Assembly (NCBI GenBank): GCA_958402075.1 | Contig: CATXSD010000014.1 | Span: 1 to 40,374 of the forward strand | Reading direction: 5' to 3' | From: Mediterranea massiliensis | Lineage (GTDB): Bacteria; Bacteroidota; Bacteroidia; Bacteroidales; Bacteroidaceae | DNA: 40,374 nt | Shown here: positions 24,118 through 32,149 of the stretch, one piece after another | Position numbering within the stretch: position 1 is the first letter of the stretch | How the letters are laid out: each line of letters begins with the position of its first letter | Program-made: the position numbers and the translations under genes | The notes under the pieces: generated by a model | Seen by the model: only the letters and a program-made list of their open reading frames with translations | Told to the model about the DNA's origin: nothing | The model's database searches: none

Positions 24118-24185
24118 ACAAAAAATGCGGTTTACGCAGATTTTCACAGGCTGCTATTTGCTGTGAAATCTGCGTAACCCGCATT
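24118..24185. terminator. Long hairpin terminator between the DUF3667 pair and the efflux operon
   Basis: AATGCGG...CACAG (24124-24149) and its near-exact complement (24161-24185) form a stem of about 25 bp with one mismatch and one bulge, and an 11-nt loop. The A-run at 24118-24125 is the U-tract for the minus-strand efflux operon; no T-run follows on the + strand, so it mainly serves that operon and may block the convergent transcript. Confidence 0.75.
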
Positions 24186-24224
24186 CAAAAGACAAATTCT
24201 TTCCTAAGACAAGAACTTCCGGCC

Positions 24225-25616
24225 TTACTCCCAGCCACCGCCGAGGGCCTTGTAGAGGTTGACCATCGTGATGCGCTTGTCGCGTACGGCATAGCTGAGG
24301 CTGAGCTGGGCGTCAAAGTAAGTACGCTGGGCGTCGAGCAGGTCCATGTAACCGATGGCACCGTTGACATACTGCAACTGAGCCAGTTCAAGAGTAGACT
24401 TGGCCGACTGCTCCAGCTTGAGGCGCGTATCGTAGATGTCCTTCATCTTATTGAACTCCGTAATGGCATTGTAAGCGTCCTTGAAAGCACTGAGTACAGC
24501 TTTCTCGTAAGCATACGTGGCACGCTCGTAAGCCGCCTTCTTGGCCTTGAGGCGGGCGCGGTTCTTGCCCATGGCAAAGATGGGCTGCAACAGATTGGCA
24601 CCCAGCAAGTGATGGGGCGACTTCAACAGGTCGGACAACTGTTCGCTCTCCGCACCCCAAGTAGCCGTAAGCGAAATGTTGGGGAAAAGGCTCGTATAGG
24701 CCACACCCACCTGAGCATTGGCGGCAATGAGTTCCTGCTCGGCCTGACGCACGTCGGGACGACGCTCCAGCAGGGTACTGGGCATACCCACGGGCAAGGC
24801 ATCGGGCAACTGCACGTCGGCTGCCTGGCTGGAACGGCCGATGGCATGCGGATATTCGCCCGTCAGGAAGGCTAATTCATTCTCCTTGAGTGTAATCTTG
24901 CGTTCAAGGTCGGGCACGAGAGTCACGGTTTTGGCCAGTTCGACCTGTGCCTGGCGGAAGGGAATCTCGGAAATAAGTCCGCCCTCATAACGCAAGCGGA
25001 CCAAGTGGAGGCTCTCGCGACGGGCCTCCACCGTCTGGCGCACAATGGTCAGCTCGTTGTCCAACGCCACCAGTTCAAAGTAGGCTTGCGCCACCTGGGC
25101 CACGAGACTCATCTGCAAGGCGCGCTGGTTCTCTATAGAACCGACAAACTCTGCCACACTCGCATCGCGCGTCCAGCGCAGCTTGCCCCAAAGATCAAGT
25201 TCCCAGGAGATGACACCCTTCAAGTCGAACTCATCGTCGTTCTTGTAATTGTTGCCGCCATAGTTCTCGCGTTCACGCTCGGCATAGACGCGCAATCCCA
25301 CTTGCGGAAACATGTTGGCATAGTCGATGCGCTTCATGGCAGCCAGTTCCTTGACACGGGCAGCAGCCATCAGCATGTCCTTGTTATACTCCAGCGTCTT
25401 GCGGATGAGCCCCTGGAGCAGCGTGTCGGCATAGAGGTCCTCCCACGCCATGTCGGCCAGGGAAGTGGAGTCGGTTGCCGGCTGTCCGCCCAAAGTCTCG
25501 GGCAAGACCAGCTCCGGCCGTGTATAGTGCTTGCCCAACTGGCATCCGGCCAATAATAGTACCACAGCGGCCAGCACGCCCATCACATATATCGTTCGTC
25601 TAAGCATCTTCATCAT
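24225..25616 (-). CDS. RND efflux outer-membrane channel lipoprotein (TolC/OprM family)
   Basis: 463 residues with a lipobox LLLAGC (Cys about 25) and two repeated outer-membrane efflux domains. Recognisable elements are GKHYTRPEL near the start, ISWELDLWGKLRW, and LLERRPDVRQAEQELIAANAQVG with YTSLFPNISLTA, typical of the NodT/OprM branch. Forms the trimeric exit duct of the tripartite pump encoded with the next two genes. Its ATG overlaps the transporter stop (ATGA, 25613-25616), implying translational coupling. Last gene of the operon, before a long hairpin. Confidence 0.93.
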   Translation of the reverse strand: MMKMLRRTIYVMGVLAAVVLLLAGCQLGKHYTRPELVLPETLGGQPATDSTSLADMAWEDLYADTLLQGLIRKTLEYNKDMLMAAARVKELAAMKRIDYANMFPQVGLRVYAERERENYGGNNYKNDDEFDLKGVISWELDLWGKLRWTRDASVAEFVGSIENQRALQMSLVAQVAQAYFELVALDNELTIVRQTVEARRESLHLVRLRYEGGLISEIPFRQAQVELAKTVTLVPDLERKITLKENELAFLTGEYPHAIGRSSQAADVQLPDALPVGMPSTLLERRPDVRQAEQELIAANAQVGVAYTSLFPNISLTATWGAESEQLSDLLKSPHHLLGANLLQPIFAMGKNRARLKAKKAAYERATYAYEKAVLSAFKDAYNAITEFNKMKDIYDTRLKLEQSAKSTLELAQLQYVNGAIGYMDLLDAQRTYFDAQLSLSYAVRDKRITMVNLYKALGGGWE

Positions 25617-28600
25617 TTTTTTCTTTTAAAGAGTTGTACGTTCAGTTTGCGGGTACGCATCCGGGCCTTCATCTTGTAAATCATCACGAAGAAGAAGGGC
25701 ACCAGCAGAATGCCGACCGTAACGGCCACAATCATACCGAAGAACACGCCTGTACCGATGGCCTGTCGGCTGGCCGAACCCGGTCCCGAAGCCAACACCA
25801 TGGGCAGCATACCGAGGATGAAGGCCAGTGACGTCATCAGGATGGGGCGGAAGCGCAAGTGCGCCGCATGCAGGGCCGACTCTACCAGGTCGCCGCCCTT
25901 GTCTACCTCGTCCTTGGCAAACTCCACGATGAGGATGGCATTCTTGGCAGCCAGACCGATGAGCATCACCAGACCGATCTGGAAATAGGTATCGTTCTCG
26001 AGCCCGCAGATGGAAATACCCGCATAGGCACCCAGCACGGCGATGGGCAGGGAGATAAGCACGGCGATGGGCACGCTCCAGCTTTCATAGAGGGCTGCCA
26101 GGAAGAGGAACACGAAGAGGAACACCAGTCCCAGGATGAGTCCCGTCTGTCCGCCCGCCTGTTTCTCCTGATAGGACAGGCCGCTCCACTCCACGCCAAT
26201 GTTGTCAGGCAGACGGTCGCGGGCGATGCGCTCGAGCAGTTCCATCACCTGTCCGGAGCTGGCTCCACTGGCTGCCGTACCGCGGATGACGGCGGCGTTG
26301 AACATATTGAAACGCTTGATGCTGCCCGGGCCGGTGGTGTACTCCGTCGTGCCAAGCGAGGTAAGCGGAATCATGTCGCCGTCGCTGCCGCGCACGAAGT
26401 AGAGACCGATGTTGTCGCGATGCTCACGGTAGGGAGCCTCAGCCTGCAGATAGACGCGGTAGACGCGGTTGAACATGTTGAAGTCGTTCACGTAGACCGA
26501 ACCCGTATAGGCCTTCATCGTCGAAAAGACATCGGCCATGGGTACGCCCGAAAGCTTCACCTTGTCGCGGTCCACGTCGAAGTAGAGCTGCGGGATATCG
26601 GCCTGCAACGAGGACGAAAGTCCTTCAATCTCCTTGCATTGCGACACGTAGTACATCAGCGTGTCGGTGGCGCGCACCAGGTCGTCGAAGGTAGCGTCGC
26701 CGCGTGCCTCGAGCTGCATCTCGAAACCGCCCGACGTACCCAGGCCGGGGATAACCGGCGGAGTGGACAGGTAGACCTTGCACTCGGGATATTCACTGAT
26801 TTCGCGGCGGACAGTCTCCATCACCTCGTCAATGGTGGTGTTGTCGCGCTCCTCCCAAGGCTTCAGGATGACGGTCAGCTGGCTGCGTGCCTGGCTGGTG
26901 CCCACACGCGGACTGGAACCTGTCACGTTCTGTACATATTCCACTTCAGGCTGTTGCATCAGGAAGGCGATGGCGCGCTCGGTCACGTTGCGGGTACGCT
27001 CCAGCGTAGCGCTCTCGGGCAACTCCAGCTCGACGGTAAAGTAGCCCTGGTCTTCGACGGGCAGGAAGCTGGTGGGCGTAAAGCGATGCAGGATGAAGAT
27101 GCACAACAGGCCAATGCAGAAGTACATGGCGATGCGGCGCGGATGCTTCACGGTGCTGCCGATGAGCTTGACGTATTTTGCGTTGCCAATGGCCAGCCAC
27201 TTGTTGATAAAGGCAAATACCCGGTTCTTGGGTTTGTTGGGGTCCTCGGGTTTCAGGATGAGCGAACACATCACAGGGCTCAGGGTCAATGCCACGACGG
27301 TGGACAAGAGTACCGATACTACGATGGTCACCGTGAACTGACGGTAGAGCTGGCCCGTAATGCCCGGCAGGAAGCTGACCGGCACGAACACCGCCGCCAG
27401 CACAAGCGATGTGGCGATGATGGCGCCCACCAGTCCGTTCATGGCCTTCTTGGTAGCCTCATAGGGACTGAGGTGTTCCTCCTCCATGATGCGCTCCACG
27501 TTCTCAACCACCACAATGGCATCGTCCACCACAATACCGATGGCCAATACCAGGCCGAGCAAGGTCAGGATGTTCAGCGAGAAGCCGAAGATGAGCATGA
27601 AGCCGAAGGTACCAATCAGCGAAATGGGCACCGCCACCACGGGAATGAGCGTGGCACGCCAGCTCTGCAACGACAGGTAGACTACCACAATCACGAGGAA
27701 CAGGGCTTCGAACAGCGTCTTATACACCTCGTGGATGGACTCATTGATGTAAGTGGTCATGTCGAACGGTATTTCATACTCCAATCCTTCGGGGAAGTTG
27801 GCGCTGATTTCCTTCATGGTATTCTTGACGTTCTCGGCCACCTCCATGGCGTTGGCGCCGGGCAGCATGTAGAGCCCCAGCACAGCGGCATTGCCGGCAT
27901 TGATACCACTCTCGGTATTATAGGACTGGGCTTCGAGCGAAATGCGGGCCACATCGCGCAGGCGGATCAGCGAACCGTCGGCATTGGCACGCAATACGAT
28001 TTCCTCGAACTGGGAAGCCGATGACAGACGTCCCTGCGCCGTGATGGGAATGGTAATGTCGAGCCCCGTCACAGGCTGCTGGCCCAGGACACCGGCCGCC
28101 GATTCGCGGTTCTGGTCCTTCAAGGCATCCTGCACGTCCTTCACCGTCAGGCCGTAGTTGGCCAGACGGGCGGGGTCTACCCATATCTGCATGGCGTAGT
28201 AGCGGCTTCCGATGTTGGACACACGCCCCACGCCGGGGATACGCCGCAAAAGGTCGAGCACATTCAGGGTAGCAAAGTTACTCAGATAGATTTCATCGAA
28301 CTTGGGGTCGTCCGACGTCAGGCAGATGGTCATCAGCTGGCTGGGCGACTGCTTGTCCACCTCGATGCCGTTCTGCACCACTTCGGCGGGCAGACGCGAC
28401 TCGGCCAGCTTGATGCGGTTCTGTATCTCGACGGCAGCCAGGTCGGGGTCGGCAGAAATGTCGAAGGTGACAGTAGCCGAGAAGCCTCCCGTGTTGGAGC
28501 TGGTAGACTCCATGTAGAGCATGCCCGGCGTACCGTTGAGCTCCTGCTCGATGGGGGTGGCCACGGCCTGCGACACGGTGACGGCACTGGCGCCCGGATA

Positions 28601-28747
28601 GGAAGCCGAGATTTTCACCACTGGCGGCGTTATCTGAGGATACTGGTCGATGGGGAGCATCATCAGGCCGATGATACCCACAATGACAATCAATATGGAG
28701 ATGACGGCCGAGAATATCGGTCTGTCTATAAAGAAATTAACTTTCAT
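25613..28747 (-). CDS. RND multidrug efflux transporter, HAE1 family (AcrB-like)
   Basis: 1044 residues, full length. Starts MKVNFFIDRPIFSAVISILI as usual for HAE1 pumps; the proton-relay pair is in GIVVDDAIVVVEN (Asp about 407-408, TM4) and the partner Lys in LAAKNAILIVEFA (TM10). Two large periplasmic loops follow TM1 and TM7. It exports drugs, bile salts or other amphiphiles from the inner membrane and periplasm through the TolC-like channel, powered by the proton gradient. Middle gene of adaptor-transporter-channel; 48 bp after the adaptor gene and overlapping the channel gene by 4 bp. Substrate range cannot be inferred. Confidence 0.96.
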   Translation of the reverse strand: MKVNFFIDRPIFSAVISILIVIVGIIGLMMLPIDQYPQITPPVVKISASYPGASAVTVSQAVATPIEQELNGTPGMLYMESTSSNTGGFSATVTFDISADPDLAAVEIQNRIKLAESRLPAEVVQNGIEVDKQSPSQLMTICLTSDDPKFDEIYLSNFATLNVLDLLRRIPGVGRVSNIGSRYYAMQIWVDPARLANYGLTVKDVQDALKDQNRESAAGVLGQQPVTGLDITIPITAQGRLSSASQFEEIVLRANADGSLIRLRDVARISLEAQSYNTESGINAGNAAVLGLYMLPGANAMEVAENVKNTMKEISANFPEGLEYEIPFDMTTYINESIHEVYKTLFEALFLVIVVVYLSLQSWRATLIPVVAVPISLIGTFGFMLIFGFSLNILTLLGLVLAIGIVVDDAIVVVENVERIMEEEHLSPYEATKKAMNGLVGAIIATSLVLAAVFVPVSFLPGITGQLYRQFTVTIVVSVLLSTVVALTLSPVMCSLILKPEDPNKPKNRVFAFINKWLAIGNAKYVKLIGSTVKHPRRIAMYFCIGLLCIFILHRFTPTSFLPVEDQGYFTVELELPESATLERTRNVTERAIAFLMQQPEVEYVQNVTGSSPRVGTSQARSQLTVILKPWEERDNTTIDEVMETVRREISEYPECKVYLSTPPVIPGLGTSGGFEMQLEARGDATFDDLVRATDTLMYYVSQCKEIEGLSSSLQADIPQLYFDVDRDKVKLSGVPMADVFSTMKAYTGSVYVNDFNMFNRVYRVYLQAEAPYREHRDNIGLYFVRGSDGDMIPLTSLGTTEYTTGPGSIKRFNMFNAAVIRGTAASGASSGQVMELLERIARDRLPDNIGVEWSGLSYQEKQAGGQTGLILGLVFLFVFLFLAALYESWSVPIAVLISLPIAVLGAYAGISICGLENDTYFQIGLVMLIGLAAKNAILIVEFAKDEVDKGGDLVESALHAAHLRFRPILMTSLAFILGMLPMVLASGPGSASRQAIGTGVFFGMIVAVTVGILLVPFFFVMIYKMKARMRTRKLNVQLFKRKK

Positions 28748-28795
28748 AAGCGGGATAGGTTTCTGATGTTAGACTTCTGTGATGGCAACACACCG

Positions 28796-29980
28796 TTATT
28801 CTTCTGTACCCTCTACTTCGGTCGGCTTGCCCACGCGCACCTTCATGCCGGGGGTCAGCTTGTGATAGCCTTCGGTCACAATGTTCTCGCCGGGCACGAT
28901 ACCGCGCTCTACCACGACATTGTTGCCGAACTCAGGACCGAGTTCGATGAAACGGCGCTCTACCGTCGAGTCGCGGCGCATGACGAAGATGTGTGCCCCG
29001 CCTTTCTCAATCAACAGAGCCTTTTGGGGAACCACGGTGGCATGCTCGCGCACGTCGAGCAGCACACGCACCTTGGTGAACTGGCCGGGAAGCAGCACGC
29101 GGTCGGGGTTGGGCATCTCGGCACGCACGGAGAAGGTTCCCGTCTTGGGGTTCACCTGCGGCTCGGCAAAGTCTACTATACCTTTATATATATACTGGCT
29201 GTTGTCGGGCAAGGTAATGGTGACCGTGGGCTGCCAGGAACGGGTCGAGTCCTTCTGCCCGATGACCACATTGCGTTCCTTGCCTTTCAGATAGTCCAGA
29301 GCCGTCATGCTGAAGTCCACCAGCACGGTGTCGCTCTTCACGATGGTGGCCAGCAGCGACTTTCCGCTGGTACCCACCAGCGTACCGAGGTCGACGTGAC
29401 GCTCGCTGATGTGGCCCGAAATCGGAGAACGTACCCACGTGTAGCCCAGTTCCTGTTCGGCCTGGTCGAGGTCGGCCTGGCTCATACCCATGCTGGCCAC
29501 AGCCGTCTCGTAGGCGGCGATGGCATTGTCCAGGTCCAGCTGGCTGGCCGCATTCTGCTGGAACAGAGGGCGTATGCGGTCCAGATCGCGCTTGGTCTTG
29601 CGCACCAGCGCCGAGTCCTTGCGGAGCTGCGCACGGGCCTTGTCGGCCTTGGCGCGGTATTGCTTCTGGTCGATGACGAACAACACCTGGTTCTTCGTCA
29701 CATACGTACCTTCCTCGAAAGCCATGCTCTCCAGGAAGCCTTCGACACGGGCACGCACTTCGACGAACTGCTGGGCGCGGATGCGGCCCACATAGTCGCC
29801 GTATATCTCGACATCGTCCTGGCCGACGGGTTCCACCACCACTACGGGAGGGATGGGCTCGACCTTCTTCGGCCAAGTCACCACGATATAGATGCCCAGC
29901 AGCACTGCCATGCATACCACCATCGTCACCAGTCTTTTCTTTCTCAGCTTTAATTCCTTCTTCGTAAAAAATAGTCTCAT
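28796..29980 (-). CDS. RND efflux periplasmic adaptor (membrane fusion protein, AcrA-like)
   Basis: 394 residues. An N-terminal membrane segment (about 15-37, no lipobox Cys) is followed by the lipoyl/hairpin/beta-barrel order of MFPs: VRIRAQQFVEVRARVEGFLE, an alpha-hairpin rich in K, R, D and A, YTWVRSPISGHISERHVDLGTLVG, and a C-terminal membrane-proximal domain. It bridges transporter and channel. First gene of the operon, with a -7 box about 45 bp upstream and operator-like repeats further up. No linked TetR or AraC regulator is present in the window. Confidence 0.94.
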   Translation of the reverse strand: MRLFFTKKELKLRKKRLVTMVVCMAVLLGIYIVVTWPKKVEPIPPVVVVEPVGQDDVEIYGDYVGRIRAQQFVEVRARVEGFLESMAFEEGTYVTKNQVLFVIDQKQYRAKADKARAQLRKDSALVRKTKRDLDRIRPLFQQNAASQLDLDNAIAAYETAVASMGMSQADLDQAEQELGYTWVRSPISGHISERHVDLGTLVGTSGKSLLATIVKSDTVLVDFSMTALDYLKGKERNVVIGQKDSTRSWQPTVTITLPDNSQYIYKGIVDFAEPQVNPKTGTFSVRAEMPNPDRVLLPGQFTKVRVLLDVREHATVVPQKALLIEKGGAHIFVMRRDSTVERRFIELGPEFGNNVVVERGIVPGENIVTEGYHKLTPGMKVRVGKPTEVEGTEE

Positions 29981-30026
29981 GTCTGTTTGTTTAGCTAATT
30001 AAACCCTGTTTTTAGGAATGAGGGTG

Positions 30027-30034
30027 CAAAGATA
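30027..30034 (-). promoter_or_regulatory. -7 box of the efflux operon
   Basis: Minus-strand TATCTTTG followed by CA, exact TAnnTTTG, giving a leader of about 40 nt. No -33 element with normal spacing; the nearest TTTG is 25 bp away (30060-30063), which would fit an activator-dependent promoter. Confidence 0.55.
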
Positions 30035-30140
30035 ATACCATTTTTCCAATTTTCCACCACAAATCGGCGTAACCGTTTAATTTTCAATAGAAAAACTTTC
30101 CCGTCTGCAATCTCGCGGAAGCCCTTCGGACGGCCCGCCC

Positions 30141-30167
30141 TGTAGAAAGCATCTACAAACTTGTAGA
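30141..30167. promoter_or_regulatory. Operator-like cluster of three TGTAGA half-sites
   Basis: TGTAGA (30141-30146), its complement TCTACA (30152-30157) and TGTAGA again (30162-30167) alternate in orientation. TCTACAA-AC-TTGTAGA is a perfect 16-bp dyad (30152-30167), and TGTAGAAA is directly repeated 21 bp apart. About 110-140 bp upstream of the efflux -7 box. Confidence 0.4.
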
Positions 30168-30908
30168 AATATTCCACACCCTCGGCCCGCCACACTTCCC
30201 CAACGCCCTGCCGACAAAATGACACTTTGATTTCCCAACCGCCCGAGAATCGCTTCTTTCCGCCCCAAGTCAAGGCCGATGGAAAAGAACGAAGAGTCGG
30301 AAGGCTTACACGCTCACACACAGCCGGATAGCGAAATCCTTACATTTGAAACAGAAGTTTCACCCTCCCCAAACGAAGAAAAAACCGCGGAAAACCGATG
30401 GAAAACCGGCAAAGCAACCCTTCGCCGAACAAAAAGCAGGCACTTTCCGAACGAAAAGCGGCGTTTTTCCCAAAGAAAACCTACGTTCTGACGACTGGAA
30501 ACCTACGATCTGACAACAGAAAACCTACGATCCGGCAGCAAAAAGCCTGCTTTTTAACCCCTCAGAAGCCGGCAACCTGTCCGTTTCCGCCTCCAGTTTC
30601 TTCCTTTCGCGCAAGTAGTCTGTCAGCGAAAACCGACTATCCACATCCATCCGTCAACGAAACCAAGAAAACAGATGACAGAATGACAATCCGTCCTTCC
30701 GGCCATTCTTCGCCGGAAGAAGCAGTTCACCGACTTTCCAACCAGACATATATATAAAGGTGGAAAAGGAGCAATTCGGCCCCCTTCTACACGTTACGAA
30801 CGTCCCGACAGATATCTTTTAACGATAAATAACCCAAACGAGGGCCTTGGAATGAAAAAAAAGGAAAAATTAAACCTACACGATATACCAACATACAAAA
30901 CAATTTCG
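30168..30908. other. Long non-coding gap between the efflux operon and gap
   Basis: About 1 kb (29981-31001) separates the divergent adaptor and gap genes, the longest gene-free stretch in the window. Short open frames occur on both strands but have no recognisable domain, no promoter-start pairing and low-complexity composition. Visible content: TGAAAC-AGAA-GTTTCA (30347-30362), AAAACCG words at 10-11 bp spacing (30381-30410), an exact 22-bp tandem repeat (30477-30542), a CTTCCGGC/GCCGGAAG hairpin (30696-30703/30712-30719) and ACGTT-ACG-AACGT (30791-30803). It could hold an unrecognised small RNA. Confidence 0.5.
30477..30542. repeat. Three tandem 22-bp units (AAACCTACG...), with a degraded fourth
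   Basis: Units 30477-30498, 30499-30520 and 30521-30542 each start AAACCTACG(A/T)TC and are exactly 22 bp; the next 22 bp start AAGCCTGC and are degenerate. Units differ by several substitutions but no indels. There is no dyad and no spacer, so it is a direct tandem repeat. Confidence 0.85.
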
Positions 30909-30916
30909 TACTTTTG
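30909..30916 (+). promoter_or_regulatory. -7 box of gap
   Basis: TACTTTTG followed by CAGC, exact TAnnTTTG. No clear -33 TTTG at the usual distance. The leader would be about 80 nt and AT-rich. Confidence 0.6.
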
Positions 30917-31001
30917 CAGCGCATTTGGAAAACAAACGCAATTAGGTTAAAGAGAGATATTCAAGATAAATATTTATTGAACCTTTAAAAGTTTAAACAA
31001 A

Positions 31002-32012
31002 ATGATTAAAGTAGGTATTAATGGATTCGGACGTATCGGACGTTTCGTATTCCGCGCTGCAATGAAGAGAAACGATATTCAAATCGTAGGTATCAACGAC
31101 CTTTGCCCGGTAGATTACTTGGCTTACATGCTGAAGTATGACACTATGCACGGCCAGTTCGACGGTACTATCGAAGCTGATGTTGAAAACAGCAAGCTGA
31201 TCGTTAACGGTCAGGCTATCCGCATCACTGCAGAAAGAAACCCGGCTGACTTGAAATGGAACGAAGTAGAGGCAGAATACGTTGTTGAATCTACTGGCTT
31301 GTTCTTGAGCAAAGACAAAGCTCAAGCTCACATCGAAGCCGGCGCAAAATATGTTGTAATGTCTGCTCCTTCTAAGGACGACACTCCGATGTTCGTTTGC
31401 GGTGTTAACGAAAAGACTTACGTTAAGGGTACTCAGTTCGTTTCTAACGCTTCTTGTACTACTAACTGCTTGGCTCCTATCGCTAAGGTATTGAACGACA
31501 AATGGGGTATCACTGACGGTTTGATGACTACTGTTCACTCTACAACTGCTACTCAGAAGACAGTTGACGGTCCGTCTATGAAGGACTGGAGAGGTGGTCG
31601 TGCCGCTTCCGGCAACATCATCCCGTCTTCTACGGGTGCTGCCAAAGCTGTAGGTAAAGTTATCCCCGAACTGAACGGCAAGCTGACTGGTATCTCCATG
31701 CGTGTTCCGACTCTGGATGTATCCGTAGTCGACCTGACTGTAAACTTGGCTAAGCCCGCTTCTAAGGAAGCTATCTGCGCTGCCATGAAGGAAGCTTCTG
31801 AAGGCGAACTGAAGGGCGTACTGGGTTACACAGAAGATGCAGTTGTTTCTTCTGACTTCCTGGGCTGCACGCTGACTTCTATCTTCGATGCAAACGCAGG
31901 TGTTTACTTGACTGACACATTCGTTAAGGTTGTATCTTGGTACGACAACGAAATCGGTTACTCTAACAAGGTTCTCGACCTGATCGCCCACATGGCATCT
32001 GTTAACTGCTAA
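31002..32012 (+). CDS. gap: Type I glyceraldehyde-3-phosphate dehydrogenase
   Basis: 336 residues. Oxidises glyceraldehyde 3-phosphate to 1,3-bisphosphoglycerate with NAD+. It has the Rossmann start IKVGINGFGRIGRFVFRA, Asp in VGINDLC (NAD preference), the catalytic Cys152 in SNASCTTNC, and WYDNEIGYSNKVLDL near the end. Codon choice differs sharply from neighbours: many TCT, ACT, GTT, GCT and AAC codons and lower GC, the usual mark of a very highly expressed gene rather than of transfer. Monocistronic, with its own -7 box and terminator. Confidence 0.97.
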   Translation: MIKVGINGFGRIGRFVFRAAMKRNDIQIVGINDLCPVDYLAYMLKYDTMHGQFDGTIEADVENSKLIVNGQAIRITAERNPADLKWNEVEAEYVVESTGLFLSKDKAQAHIEAGAKYVVMSAPSKDDTPMFVCGVNEKTYVKGTQFVSNASCTTNCLAPIAKVLNDKWGITDGLMTTVHSTTATQKTVDGPSMKDWRGGRAASGNIIPSSTGAAKAVGKVIPELNGKLTGISMRVPTLDVSVVDLTVNLAKPASKEAICAAMKEASEGELKGVLGYTEDAVVSSDFLGCTLTSIFDANAGVYLTDTFVKVVSWYDNEIGYSNKVLDLIAHMASVNC

Positions 32013-32036
32013 TTGACAGTTAGAAAATATTAAAGT

Positions 32037-32071
32037 ATAGGCGGCTTCTGCGGAAGTCGCCTATTTTTTTT
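32037..32071 (+). terminator. Intrinsic terminator of gap
   Basis: ATAGGCGGCTTC (32037-32048) and GAAGTCGCCTAT (32053-32064) form a 12-bp stem with one G-U pair and loop TGCG, followed by eight Ts (32064-32071). Confidence 0.92.
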
Positions 32072-32149
32072 GCATTTTTGCGTAATGTTTGAGAAAGGTC
32101 TTATCCCGATGAAAATCAGAGAGGCCGTTGTTTTACTTGCATATTGAAT

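Noticed and set aside
25859..28024. 721-codon open frame antisense to the AcrB-like transporter gene
   Set aside because: Product is His/Gln/Arg-rich with no membrane or domain pattern; it is a mirror of the transporter's codon bias.
24225..29980. Efflux operon as a horizontally acquired resistance island
   Set aside because: Composition matches the neighbours, no mobility genes or flanking repeats are seen, and such pumps are normal chromosomal genes in Bacteroidales.
29995..30321. 108-codon minus-strand frame upstream of the efflux operon
   Set aside because: It covers the efflux -7 box and the TGTAGA dyads, and the product looks like translated non-coding DNA.
30279..30757. Two short + strand frames in the gap upstream of gap
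   Set aside because: Low-complexity products that run through the 22-bp tandem repeat, no promoter-start relation, no recognisable fold. A real small protein cannot be fully excluded.
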